A stretch of 11,648 nucleotides of DNA from Bacillus sp. AFS037270 (lineage in GTDB: Bacteria > Bacillota > Bacilli > Bacillales_B > DSM-18226): the NCBI RefSeq assembly GCF_002585305.1, contig NZ_NUNF01000102.1, forward strand, positions 343 through 11,990. The letters run 5' to 3'. Shown here in pieces: positions 1-8,045 of the stretch. A model generated the notes under the pieces. The model was not told the origin of the DNA and searched no databases. It saw nothing but the letters and a program-made list of their open reading frames with translations. Made by a program: the position numbers and the translations under genes. How positions within the stretch are numbered: position 1 is the first letter of the stretch; each line of letters starts with the position of its first letter.

Positions 1-60
1 CCCGAGCCCCTAGGCGCTGAAGCTAGACAACAAGAAAAGCGGAAGCGCCTTGACCAGGGG
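1..60. repeat. Hairpin-forming intergenic repeat, cut by the window edge
   Basis: The segment folds into an imperfect hairpin. GGCGCT (13-18) pairs with AGCGCC (44-49), GCT (22-24) pairs with AGC (38-40) across a 3-nt internal loop, and CCCC (7-10) can pair with GGGG (57-60). It is more GC-rich than the neighbouring genes and contains no open frame. From memory, closely similar sequences (TGTCTAGCTTCAGCGCC on the other strand) are dispersed in many copies between genes of Bacillaceae. I cannot check copy number here. The left boundary lies outside the window, so the full unit length is unknown. Confidence 0.55.
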
Positions 61-64
61 ACGC

Positions 65-92
65 AAAAAACAGCCCTAATCCTAAGGCTGTT
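65..92 (-). terminator. Rho-independent terminator of the BTAD regulator gene
   Basis: Read on the minus strand, AACAGCC (92-86) and GGCTGTT (75-69) form a perfect 7-bp stem around a 10-nt loop. A run of six T follows (70-65), the first two of which belong to the stem. The left arm overlaps the last codons of the regulator, and its TAG stop (84-82) lies in the loop, so transcription would end almost immediately after translation stops. Confidence 0.8.
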
Positions 93-3000
93 CAATCGAA
101 TTTAAGATACTTTCGGATTCAATGATCATTTGATACATATGCTTGGTTGGTTCTAATGGAGTTACACCGAGTTCTTCCTCGAGTACTTCTTTACATCTTT
201 GATACCACTTCATCGCTTGCGGGCGGTTATTTTTTCGATAATAACAGTACATTAATAAGCGGTAGGCCTCTTCCCAGGTTCGATCCCGTTCCAAGATTCT
301 TTCACACCAATTGATTGCAGCGTCATATTTTTCAGATCGTACCATCAACTGCGCCATTTTCTCCGCACCCCGTAAAAAATATACGGCCATGCTCTCTCTT
401 TTACTAATACACCAATCATCATAACGACGGTCTGGAAGATAATCACCATGATAGAACGATAATCCTCTCTCTAGGAATGGAATAGCCTTCTCCGGTCTAT
501 TTTCTTCTAGTCCAGCTTCAATTAATTCTTTAAATTGTGTCGTATCCATTTCAATGACTGCATCCGGGTTTAATCCATAAAACATCCCTTCTCTAATCAC
601 GAAAAAGGGTGCGGCACGTGCCTTACGGTGCGGTTCAAGCACATTATGGAGGCAATTAAGTGCGACTTTAAAATCACGGTCCGCACTTTTTTTCTCCTGA
701 TTAGGCCAGAGGAGCCCAATAATTTCATCCTTGGCCATTAATTCGTTTACCGTAATCAATAATTGAAAAAGCTCCTTAGCCTTTTCTCTTTGCCATTCTT
801 TGTCGCCCACCTCTTTTTCACCAAGCCATAATTTGAAATGCCCCAATGTCTGAACTCGGATGGAATAACCCGGATGAGCATCATATTCAGTTATTCCCAT
901 ATCCTGCAGGATTTTCTTGACATAGGATGATTGAATCTCTTCTTTCAAACATTCAATTAACAGTGGCACATAGATTTGTAAATCTCTCGGGCTAAATATT
1001 GTCCTTTTGTGAAAAAAAAATTCATATTCGTGGATCTGCACCAAGTTTAAAAAGGCTTTTATTGCTTCTTTAAACAAACCTGGCTGTTTTTCAAGGTAAA
1101 AGACGTAGGCAAGCCAAAACTTACCTAACATTTGTCCATAGCAATCCTCACATCGCTCAAAAAGTACCTCTGCTCTCCTTAGGAAATCTAGTGCCTTAGG
1201 AACCCGCTCATTATATATACAGGCAATTCCCATACAAAGGGTTATAAGTGATGAAAGCCACACGTCATGGACCTTTTCAGTTTCCTGTAGGGCTTTCTTG
1301 CCGGCCTCTACCCCCCGCTCCAATTCCCCCCTAGTCCCGTACAAAATACACAAGCCCATCAAGGGCTCTGCTTTCCCTCGGTCAACATGGATTTGTTCCA
1401 TGATTTCTAAAGCGGTTTGATAGCAGCTCTCTGCTAAACTCGAATCATACTTATTCAATATTTGTACGGCATGCCCCATGCGAATCCAACCGCATGCCTC
1501 CACATATGGGGCTTTATAGCTGATACCCTGCTGAATCCCTGCTTGGGCAAGGTCCTTTGCTTTTAAGCCTTCTCCCATAAAGGCTTCGATTAAAGCGAGT
1601 AATAAGTCGGTTTCGCGGTGGGATTGCGGCAATGTATTGACAGTTGAATCCTTTAATTCTTCTTTTTTTAGGAGAAGAACTTTCTTTGCAGTCTCAAAAC
1701 GGCCCGTTCTTAAGTATAATCTGGCTTCTAAATTCCCATCAGAATGAGGTACTTTTGCTTCCTTAGCTTTTTGTATCCACTTTTCCGCCTCTGATGCTTT
1801 ACCAGAGTTTAGTAGATTCTCAGATAACAATTGATATAATTTCCCTTTATCGTGATCTGCTCCCGGCCGTTTTTCCCGTTGAAAAATCGCCTCATATAAA
1901 AGTTTTTCCGCATGATGAGGCTGTATGGTATCGAGGAATATCTTTGCTTTTCCTTCTAACGCCAAGCTCATTCCAAGATGATCTTGTTTTTTTTCCGCAC
2001 CAGCATAGGCCTTATCGTAACATTCCTGTGCCTCCTGATAGTGTGATCGATAGCGATGAATTTCCGCTTTTAAATACCAGAGAAGATAATAAGGCTCCAT
2101 GTCTTCTTCTGATAAGAGGATTAATTGATCGTACAAGCTTTCCAATTTTCCACTTTCGAGCATCCGCAGACCATTTTCTTGTAAAATAGAACAGATTGCC
2201 TTGTGGTGATTAATTTTTTTATAATGATGAAGCGCTTTCTCCCATTGATGTTTTCGCTCATAATAACGGGCACAGCGTTCGTGGAGACCCATATAGGCAG
2301 TCACATTATTTTTCTGAAAAATATCTTCAAGGAATTCTTTAAATAAGGCATGGTAACGATAATGGGTTCGCCCAATCTTTTGGATAAATAAATTGCGGTC
2401 TTTAAGCTGCTCAAGTAAACTTGAGGCTCCGTTAAGTCCAATCACTTCATCACAAATTTCTTCCTCAATTTCCTCAAAGATGGAAGTTTGCTCGAGAAAT
2501 TGTTGAATCATAGGCGGCTGTTTCGAAAAAACTTCCATGACTAAATACTGAAAAAAATCTTGGAGAGATTGAGAGGAATGTTTAAAAATCTTAGGTTTGT
2601 CGTTTTGTAATGGTATTTGCGTGGCAATCATGCAAAGGGCAATGATCCAGCCCTCTGTTATTTCATATATGGAATGCAGATACTCTGCCTCAATCTCTAA
2701 TCCATAAAGATCCGTTAACAATAATTCCATTTCTTCTATCGTTAAAACTAAATCTTCCCTTGTTATTTCTAATAATTGGCCGCACACCTTCATTTTGGTT
2801 AAATGCCTCCAGTTAGGACGGCTGCGGCTCGAAATAACAATATGTAAATTAGCTGGGATATGCTCTATCAGTTTTTCCATCCAACTATTTATCGTATAAG
2901 AATGTTCAATTTGGTGGAAATCATCCAAGATAAGCGTAATCTCGGCATTACACTCGAGAATTTCGTTAATAAAAAGGGAACATAAAATACTTAATTCCTC

Positions 3001-3330
3001 TTCGCGGATATAACGTTCAATGTTGTCCATATAGGCTGATAACTTTGTTCCAAAAGAAGGCTCTACCTGTTGTATCGTTTGTAGCAGATAGGATAGGAAG
3101 GTCAGGATGTCATCATCCAAGGATGAAATAGAGTACCAGCATCCCTGATGCTTTTCATCCCTCAAAAATAATGCGAGTGCCGTACTCTTTCCAAAACCAG
3201 CTCCGGAATGAAGAAGAGTCAAGGGAAACTCAAGAATCGTTTTCAATTTTCGAGTAAGCTGTGCCCTCCTAATAAAATCATCCTTTACAACAGGGATTCG
3301 CAGCTTTGATTGAATAATTGGTAGCTTCAT
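82..3330 (-). CDS. Large STAND-NTPase / TPR / BTAD (SARP-like) transcriptional regulator
   Basis: A 1082-residue cytoplasmic transcription factor of the MalT/SARP-like STAND class. The N-terminal NTPase has a Walker A motif GAGFGKST (43-50) and a Walker B-like LILDD (133-137). A long helical, TPR-like middle (about 340-800) is the likely signal-sensing part. From about 821 an OmpR-type winged helix (LGHFKLWLGEKEV, then FQLLITVN and LLWP) leads into a BTAD domain (about 930-1070) with the typical HGDYLPDRRYDDW segment. There is no LuxR-type helix-turn-helix at the C-terminus, unlike MalT itself. I chose the ATG at 3330, which has AAGGGGG 6 nt upstream; a TTG two codons earlier (3336) sits against that site. 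Family knowledge suggests ligand- and ATP-dependent oligomerisation and activation of nearby genes. The adjacent dehydrogenase, transcribed in the same direction just upstream, is the obvious candidate target, but that is inference. The effector is unknown. Confidence 0.9.
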   Translation of the reverse strand: MKLPIIQSKLRIPVVKDDFIRRAQLTRKLKTILEFPLTLLHSGAGFGKSTALALFLRDEKHQGCWYSISSLDDDILTFLSYLLQTIQQVEPSFGTKLSAYMDNIERYIREEELSILCSLFINEILECNAEITLILDDFHQIEHSYTINSWMEKLIEHIPANLHIVISSRSRPNWRHLTKMKVCGQLLEITREDLVLTIEEMELLLTDLYGLEIEAEYLHSIYEITEGWIIALCMIATQIPLQNDKPKIFKHSSQSLQDFFQYLVMEVFSKQPPMIQQFLEQTSIFEEIEEEICDEVIGLNGASSLLEQLKDRNLFIQKIGRTHYRYHALFKEFLEDIFQKNNVTAYMGLHERCARYYERKHQWEKALHHYKKINHHKAICSILQENGLRMLESGKLESLYDQLILLSEEDMEPYYLLWYLKAEIHRYRSHYQEAQECYDKAYAGAEKKQDHLGMSLALEGKAKIFLDTIQPHHAEKLLYEAIFQREKRPGADHDKGKLYQLLSENLLNSGKASEAEKWIQKAKEAKVPHSDGNLEARLYLRTGRFETAKKVLLLKKEELKDSTVNTLPQSHRETDLLLALIEAFMGEGLKAKDLAQAGIQQGISYKAPYVEACGWIRMGHAVQILNKYDSSLAESCYQTALEIMEQIHVDRGKAEPLMGLCILYGTRGELERGVEAGKKALQETEKVHDVWLSSLITLCMGIACIYNERVPKALDFLRRAEVLFERCEDCYGQMLGKFWLAYVFYLEKQPGLFKEAIKAFLNLVQIHEYEFFFHKRTIFSPRDLQIYVPLLIECLKEEIQSSYVKKILQDMGITEYDAHPGYSIRVQTLGHFKLWLGEKEVGDKEWQREKAKELFQLLITVNELMAKDEIIGLLWPNQEKKSADRDFKVALNCLHNVLEPHRKARAAPFFVIREGMFYGLNPDAVIEMDTTQFKELIEAGLEENRPEKAIPFLERGLSFYHGDYLPDRRYDDWCISKRESMAVYFLRGAEKMAQLMVRSEKYDAAINWCERILERDRTWEEAYRLLMYCYYRKNNRPQAMKWYQRCKEVLEEELGVTPLEPTKHMYQMIIESESILNSIEQP

Positions 3331-3366
3331 CTTCAACCCCCTTCCCTTTTTCTTACTATTTACACT

Positions 3367-3396
3367 ATTTTACCATATTTAGAACAAGCAAGGTAA
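3367..3396 (-). promoter_or_regulatory. Possible promoter for the BTAD regulator gene
   Basis: On the minus strand TGG-TAAAAT gives an extended -10 (TAAAAT at 3372-3367), with a poor -35 TTACCT (3396-3391) 18 bp upstream. The -35 element lies within a short inverted repeat AAGGT-A-ACCTT (3390-3400) that could be an operator. The evidence is weak. No terminator is seen between the dehydrogenase and the regulator, so read-through is equally possible. Confidence 0.3.
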
Positions 3397-3437
3397 CCTT
3401 CTTTTATGTAGTAATCTTTAACGAGTCTTATTTAAAT

Positions 3438-4190
3438 TCATTCCTCTACATAAATCATTTTTCTGGTCATTCCTCCGTCGACCACTAAATTAACGCCGGT
3501 CACAAAATCATTATCAGGATTCGTTAGATAGAGGCAGGCACGGGCAATATCACTAGGTTTGCCGACACGTCTTGATAAATGCTGTTCATGGTCAGCATGT
3601 GAAAGTTCAGCCTCATCACCATTGTGGATCCAGCCCGGAGAGATTGCGTTAACGGTTATCCGATCTTGACTAAATGAAGCAGCGAGCGCATGCGTAATCG
3701 CGACAATTCCCCCTTTAGAGGCTCCATACGCTTCGGAGTTAGGCTCTGACATTAAGGCACGCGTTGAAGCAATGTTCACAATCGCACCGCCAGTTGGATT
3801 CTCTCTCATATATCGGGCTGCTTCCCGTGAGCAAAGGAAAACACTGCGTAAATTGGTGTTCAGACAATCGTCCCACTCCTCAATTGTTAAATCATAAGGA
3901 GATTTAAATACACCTTTTCCGGCATTATTGATTAGGATATCGATTCTTCCAAATGTCTGGTTTGCCACTTCAAACAAGTGAATAATGTCCTTTTCGTTTC
4001 GGACATCTGTTTTTACAAAAAGGGCCTCTCCACCCTGCTTTTTAATTTCAGTCTCAGTTCTTTCTCCAGTTTCAGATTCTACATCTGCCAAAATGACTTT
4101 TGCACCTTTTTTTGAAAAGGCAGCAGCTACTCCACGGCCAATTCCTTTCGCTCCACCTGTTACCACGACAACTTTATTAAGAAAATCCAC
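3438..4190 (-). CDS. SDR-family short-chain dehydrogenase/reductase
   Basis: A 250-residue classical SDR oxidoreductase, full length for the family and cytosolic. The cofactor loop TGGAKGIG (11-18) and structural NNAG (88-91) are present. The catalytic tetrad is complete: N113, S142, Y155 and K159 (YGASK). An acidic residue after the second strand (LADVE, D36) suggests NAD(H) rather than NADP(H). A C-terminal VVDGG motif (237-240) precedes an unusual tail ending MIYVEE. The start is GTG at 4190, supported by an excellent AAAGGAGGT site 8 nt upstream. The substrate cannot be deduced; glucose, sugar-alcohol or 3-oxoacyl substrates all occur among such relatives. It lies 107 bp upstream of the STAND-BTAD regulator on the same strand, with no terminator between them, which suggests a shared transcript or a regulator/target pair. 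Confidence 0.9.
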   Translation of the reverse strand: MDFLNKVVVVTGGAKGIGRGVAAAFSKKGAKVILADVESETGERTETEIKKQGGEALFVKTDVRNEKDIIHLFEVANQTFGRIDILINNAGKGVFKSPYDLTIEEWDDCLNTNLRSVFLCSREAARYMRENPTGGAIVNIASTRALMSEPNSEAYGASKGGIVAITHALAASFSQDRITVNAISPGWIHNGDEAELSHADHEQHLSRRVGKPSDIARACLYLTNPDNDFVTGVNLVVDGGMTRKMIYVEE

Positions 4191-4226
4191 TTATTTTTAC
4201 CTCCTTTGTTAAGCTCTTACCTTTTC

Positions 4227-4256
4227 TTTATAGCATAGTCAGAAATATAGACACAA
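4227..4256 (-). promoter_or_regulatory. Probable sigma-A promoter of the SDR gene
   Basis: On the minus strand an extended -10, TGC-TATAAA (TATAAA at 4232-4227), lies 18 bp downstream of TTGTGT (4256-4251). This places the transcript start at about 4220, giving a leader of about 30 nt that carries the AAAGGAGGT ribosome site. The -35 is a moderate match. Confidence 0.5.
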
Positions 4257-4350
4257 AGTTTTTGGATTAAATGGATACTTTTTCTAAGTAATAAAACTTC
4301 CAAACCGGAAAAAACTACAAAAAAAGGAATAATGAGAAAGGTGACTGATT

Positions 4351-4494
4351 ATGGCAGAAAAATGTTTTTATTGTACAGAGGATATTGAGGAAAGACAATT
4401 GCATTATGTCCCATTTGTTTCCAAGAATCAGGAAAGAGATGAAGCGCTATGTGATGAATGCTACCAGGAATGGCTGCATGGGATAAAGGGGTAA
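4351..4494 (+). CDS. 47-residue double-CxxC (zinc-ribbon-like) mini-protein
   Basis: A short gene starting with ATG behind AAAGGTGA (about 6 nt spacing) and ending TAA. The product has two CxxC knuckles, CFYC (residues 5-8) and CDEC (34-37), separated by 25 residues. That is the spacing of a small treble-clef or zinc-ribbon fold. It is acidic, has an aromatic LHYVPF core and ends YQEWLHGIKG. No membrane segment or signal peptide is present. I recall similar hypothetical small proteins in Bacillaceae but cannot give a name or function. The GGDEF-EAL gene begins 60 bp downstream on the same strand with no terminator between, so the two may share a transcript. I saw no convincing promoter upstream. 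The good ribosome site and paired cysteines make it a real gene rather than chance. Confidence 0.8.
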   Translation: MAEKCFYCTEDIEERQLHYVPFVSKNQERDEALCDECYQEWLHGIKG

Positions 4495-4554
4495 TTATTT
4501 AATCTCAAGGTAGTTATAATCACCTCTAAAGTCAGCTACTGGAGTGTGGCATCA

Positions 4555-7107
4555 TTGTCGATCAAGAAAAAAATACCCTTGATATTTTTTCTGCTCGTTT
4601 TGTTTATTTTATTAGCGAATAATACCTTTCATTATTTTTGGTCGAAAAGCCAGCTGCTAGAATATAACGAACGAGAAATCTCTGTCATTACAAATGAAGT
4701 CTCGTTCCAAGTGAAAAAAACAAGAGAGGGTTCCTTATATGTAGAGAATATTCTGGGGAGAGACTTGAGAATTGCATCCCTTGCAATCAAACAATCTCTT
4801 CCTCCAACCTATCAGGAAATTACCAACGATCAATTAAAAAAACTAGCTGGTGAGGTCCGTGTATCTCACATCACCTTATTAGCCAAAACTCCGGGCGATA
4901 TTATTGGTGTCCGTTCATCTGACCCTGAAGAAATTAACATGTCAACAAAAGGCTGGGGCTATTGGTATGACGCCTACCAACAATTGTTGGCACTAAAACC
5001 TGTCAATGTAGGAAAAGGGTTAACATTACCGCACTATTGGTCTGGCCCCATTGAAATTGCTTCATCCGATCCTGATCATATTGATAAATGGGGCTATTAT
5101 TATGATGGGACAACAAACTATATCATCAATCCCTATTTTCGGGATAATGAAGTTTTGGAGTTTGAGCAACGATTTGGTCCCGGGAAAATCATCGAAGGTT
5201 ACACAAAGGAACGAGGCATTTTAGAAATATCCGTATTTAATCCCAAAAACTTTGGGAAAAAGAGTGAAGTGGTTCACCTAAACGGAAATAGTTATATTCG
5301 CATTTCAGCTAGACCTATTTGGTATGGTACTTATAAATACCGCAATATCGAGACAGATGCTGCCTATATTAAGAAGGCAGTCAATACAAAAAAAGTGCAA
5401 TCATACAATGATACCCTTAACAAGAAAAGTGTTTTAAAAACATTTGTTCCTGTCTTCCCGAAATCGGGTCAGCCCTTCGTTATTGGCCTTGCCTATAATT
5501 ATGGCCTTATTCAAGATGAGCTTAGACATGAACTATTTATGCATATTCTCCTTTCGCTCGCCATCATGCTGATCGTTTTAATTGTCAGTTTTATTTTTTC
5601 CCGTTCGATTACTGAGCCAATTGGTTATATTGTTGAACAAGTTAATGAGATTGCTCAAGGAAACTTCGGCAAGCACTTTCACTTAAACCGAAAAGATGAA
5701 TTAGGCCTTCTTACCGAAAATGTAAATGCGATGTCGACCGATTTACATCGTTATGTCGAGGACTTACAGCAAAGTAAAGCACTGATAGAATATCAGGCAA
5801 ACCATGATCCATTAACCGGGTTATTAAATAGACGGTTTTTACAAGAAAAATTGAGCAGCATTATGATTCAGGCAGATGAAAATAAGGAAACTGTCTCCGT
5901 TTTGTTCATTGACATGGATCGTTTTAAACAAGTAAATGACTCTTATGGACATAACAAGGGTGACGAACTCCTAAACATTATTGCAGCAAGGGTAAAGAAT
6001 TGTCTTGATTCGGAAAAAAGTATCTTAATCAGGCAAGGTGGAGATGAATTTATTATCCTTCTCCTCTCCCATGATAAAGAGGAAACAAAAGCGGCGGCCG
6101 AAAGGTTAATTGAAACCCTGAAAAAACCTTACATGATAGATGGTAATGAATTTTACCTGGGCGCCAGCATAGGAATTAGTCTCTATCCGGAGCATACAAA
6201 CAACATGGACACACTGATTAGCTATGCAGATATGGCTATGTACAATGCCAAGAAGAACGGCGGAAATAAAGCCATCTTCTATTCGGAAAAATCGATGCAT
6301 TCAGATATTGATAGACCTCGGCTTGAAGCCCATCTTAGAAGGGCGATTGAGAATAAAAAAATTGATGTGTTTTATCAGCCTAAGATTAAAGTGGATACTG
6401 GGGTTGTTTTTGGGGCAGAAGCTTTGGTGAGATGGACAGACGAGGAATTCGGAAATGTCTCACCGGTCATTTTTATCCCTATAGCTGAGGAAACAGGATT
6501 TATCCAGCCGCTTTGGGAACTTGTCATGGAAAAGGCCTGTGAACAAGTGAGTAAATGGAATCAAACTCGTTCGCACCCTTTATCGGTCTCGGTCAACTTT
6601 TCAGCACGGCAATTTCAGGAACCAGACCTAATGCTGGAAACGGTTAAGAAAATTCTTGCCGAGAAAAATCTCCCGCCGCACCATTTTGAGATAGAAATAA
6701 CGGAGAGTATCCTGTTAAATAATTCAGCTGAAATTGTCCAATCACTTCAAACACTGCAAAATCAAGGCATTTCCATCTCTATTGATGATTTTGGGACAGG
6801 CTATTCATCGCTAAGTTATTTAAAGGACCTTCCGATTAACACATTAAAAATTGATCAATCCTTTATCCAAAACATTAATGAGGGCTTAGAAAATACAGAA
6901 ATACCTGAGGCGATTATTAATCTGGCCCGCGGCCTCCATTTAGATGTAATTGCAGAAGGTGTGGAAAAAGAACATCAAAAAGAATTTTTGCTTACAAAAA
7001 ATTGCGTCCTTATGCAAGGGTATTTGTTTAGCAAGCCTTTAAGCAGTGCTGAGTTTGAGAAGTTTCTTTTCGATTTTGAAACAGGTAAAGGAAAAAAAAC
7101 ACAATGA
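4555..7107 (+). CDS. Membrane-bound GGDEF-EAL cyclic-di-GMP turnover protein
   Basis: An 850-residue sensor enzyme that should make and/or break cyclic di-GMP. In order: transmembrane segment (7-26), extracytoplasmic sensor (about 30-325, rich in Trp and Tyr, family not recognised), second transmembrane segment (about 328-349), HAMP linker (350-402), GGDEF domain (about 408-580) and EAL domain (about 588-840). The cyclase motif GGDEF (495-499) is intact. The inhibitory RxxD site expected at 486-489 is replaced by SEKS, so product inhibition at that site is unlikely. The EAL domain keeps E622 (EAL), N681, E714, D744-D745 (DDFGTGYSSL), K765 and E801 (AEGVE), so phosphodiesterase activity is expected. 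I chose TTG at 4555 because GGAG (4541-4544) is then 10 nt away; a GTG at 4546 would be only 1 nt from it. A TATAAT at 4515-4520 hints at a private promoter but lacks a good -35. Which activity dominates cannot be read from sequence. Confidence 0.92.
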   Translation: MSIKKKIPLIFFLLVLFILLANNTFHYFWSKSQLLEYNEREISVITNEVSFQVKKTREGSLYVENILGRDLRIASLAIKQSLPPTYQEITNDQLKKLAGEVRVSHITLLAKTPGDIIGVRSSDPEEINMSTKGWGYWYDAYQQLLALKPVNVGKGLTLPHYWSGPIEIASSDPDHIDKWGYYYDGTTNYIINPYFRDNEVLEFEQRFGPGKIIEGYTKERGILEISVFNPKNFGKKSEVVHLNGNSYIRISARPIWYGTYKYRNIETDAAYIKKAVNTKKVQSYNDTLNKKSVLKTFVPVFPKSGQPFVIGLAYNYGLIQDELRHELFMHILLSLAIMLIVLIVSFIFSRSITEPIGYIVEQVNEIAQGNFGKHFHLNRKDELGLLTENVNAMSTDLHRYVEDLQQSKALIEYQANHDPLTGLLNRRFLQEKLSSIMIQADENKETVSVLFIDMDRFKQVNDSYGHNKGDELLNIIAARVKNCLDSEKSILIRQGGDEFIILLLSHDKEETKAAAERLIETLKKPYMIDGNEFYLGASIGISLYPEHTNNMDTLISYADMAMYNAKKNGGNKAIFYSEKSMHSDIDRPRLEAHLRRAIENKKIDVFYQPKIKVDTGVVFGAEALVRWTDEEFGNVSPVIFIPIAEETGFIQPLWELVMEKACEQVSKWNQTRSHPLSVSVNFSARQFQEPDLMLETVKKILAEKNLPPHHFEIEITESILLNNSAEIVQSLQTLQNQGISISIDDFGTGYSSLSYLKDLPINTLKIDQSFIQNINEGLENTEIPEAIINLARGLHLDVIAEGVEKEHQKEFLLTKNCVLMQGYLFSKPLSSAEFEKFLFDFETGKGKKTQ

Positions 7108-7132
7108 AAAGGGCAGCCCATTAGCTGCCCTT
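7107..7132 (-). terminator. Terminator between convergent thrB and GGDEF-EAL genes
   Basis: A perfect 9-bp stem, AAGGGCAGC (7109-7117) with GCTGCCCTT (7124-7132) around a 6-nt loop, fills the 29-bp space between two convergent stop codons. Read on the minus strand it is followed by TTTT and later by a long T run, so it best terminates thrB. On the plus strand the trailing sequence is only moderately T-rich, so bidirectional use is possible but weaker for the GGDEF-EAL gene. Confidence 0.8.
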
Positions 7133-7136
7133 ACAC

Positions 7137-8045
7137 TTACTTTACTAATTCTATCACACTGCTGCCAATATAATCGATTAATAGCTTTTTGGCAGTCATG
7201 GCAGGAAATCCCGTTTCCAAGGCCTTCACAAGTCCAGCCGCTCTGCCCTTTTCGGTAAAACAAATCATCGTTGGTCCAGCTCCGCTTAATGCGGTCCCGA
7301 ATGCCCCGTTGGCTTTAGCCATTTGTTCAATTTCATCATAGCCTTGAATAAGCGATTTACGATATGGCTGATGGAAACGATCACTCTCCATCATTTTTCC
7401 GGCAAGCTCCCAATTCTGCGTTAATAGGGCGCCTACTAATAGGTTGGCAGTCGAAGAGGCCTCAATCGCCTCCTGACGAGTATAAGATTCCGGCAACACA
7501 TCTCGAGATGCCTTTGTTAGCAGGATTTCCTGCGGAATAAGGACCACCACTTCGATCGGTAGGTTTGTAAATGATAGCATATCTACTTCATTTTGCTTAT
7601 AACAGCCAATAACAAGCCCTCCATAAATCGATGCTCCGACATTATCCGGATGTCCTTCCCATTCTGTCGCGTGAAGGAGCTTTTGTTGTTTCGTTAAGTG
7701 TAAGCCGCCCACTGCATCCGCCAGCTCAATCCCTGCTACAATGGCCGATGCACTAGAACCAAGCCCTCTCGCTAACGGAATATCACTCTCAACCTTGATT
7801 TTACAAGGAGACAGCTCCACACCATAGTGAGCTGCTGTTTGAAGGGCAACCTTTACGATATAGTTATCTTCACCCGTAGGGAAGTCTTTTAGCTCCTCAC
7901 AAAAGGAATAGCAATGCCATTCTTTACTTTTCTCTATTTCTAAGGTCAAATACAAATCAAGCGCAAGACCCATTGAATCAAAACCTGGGCCAAGATTCGC
8001 TGTACTTGCCGGGACCTTAATCATCATACGGTCACGAAGTGTCAT
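7137..8045 (-). CDS. thrB: Homoserine kinase ThrB
   Basis: A 302-residue GHMP-family kinase that phosphorylates homoserine to O-phosphohomoserine with ATP, the penultimate step of threonine synthesis in the cytosol. The N-terminal substrate motif VPASTANLGPGFDSMG starts at residue 11. The ATP-binding GHMP motif PLARGLGSSASA spans 90-101. EGHPDN (130-135) and a late GTALSGAGPT glycine motif are also present. Length is normal and no defect is seen. The ATG at 8045 has AAGGAG 10 nt upstream. It also overlaps a TGA (ATGA) that closes the thrC remnant frame, so it was probably once translationally coupled to thrC. It is the last gene of the hom operon and is followed by a strong terminator. MMIK at 8027 is a possible later start but has no better ribosome site. 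Confidence 0.95.
   Translation of the reverse strand: MTLRDRMMIKVPASTANLGPGFDSMGLALDLYLTLEIEKSKEWHCYSFCEELKDFPTGEDNYIVKVALQTAAHYGVELSPCKIKVESDIPLARGLGSSASAIVAGIELADAVGGLHLTKQQKLLHATEWEGHPDNVGASIYGGLVIGCYKQNEVDMLSFTNLPIEVVVLIPQEILLTKASRDVLPESYTRQEAIEASSTANLLVGALLTQNWELAGKMMESDRFHQPYRKSLIQGYDEIEQMAKANGAFGTALSGAGPTMICFTEKGRAAGLVKALETGFPAMTAKKLLIDYIGSSVIELVK

Noticed and set aside
1794..2189. A 131-codon open frame on the plus strand opposite the BTAD regulator
   Set aside because: It lies wholly antisense to a well-supported regulator gene, has no clear ribosome site and its product has no recognisable domain. It is a shadow of the real coding frame, as are shorter antisense frames at 3985-4212, 6106-6300 and 11164-11421.
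4546..4554. GTG start for the GGDEF-EAL gene
   Set aside because: GGAG is only one base from this GTG. The TTG nine bases later has normal spacing, although the GTG cannot be fully excluded.
7039..7263. Open frames on both strands spanning the thrB/GGDEF-EAL junction
   Set aside because: They cross two convergent genes and the terminator between them, and their sequences read as out-of-frame thrB and EAL tail.
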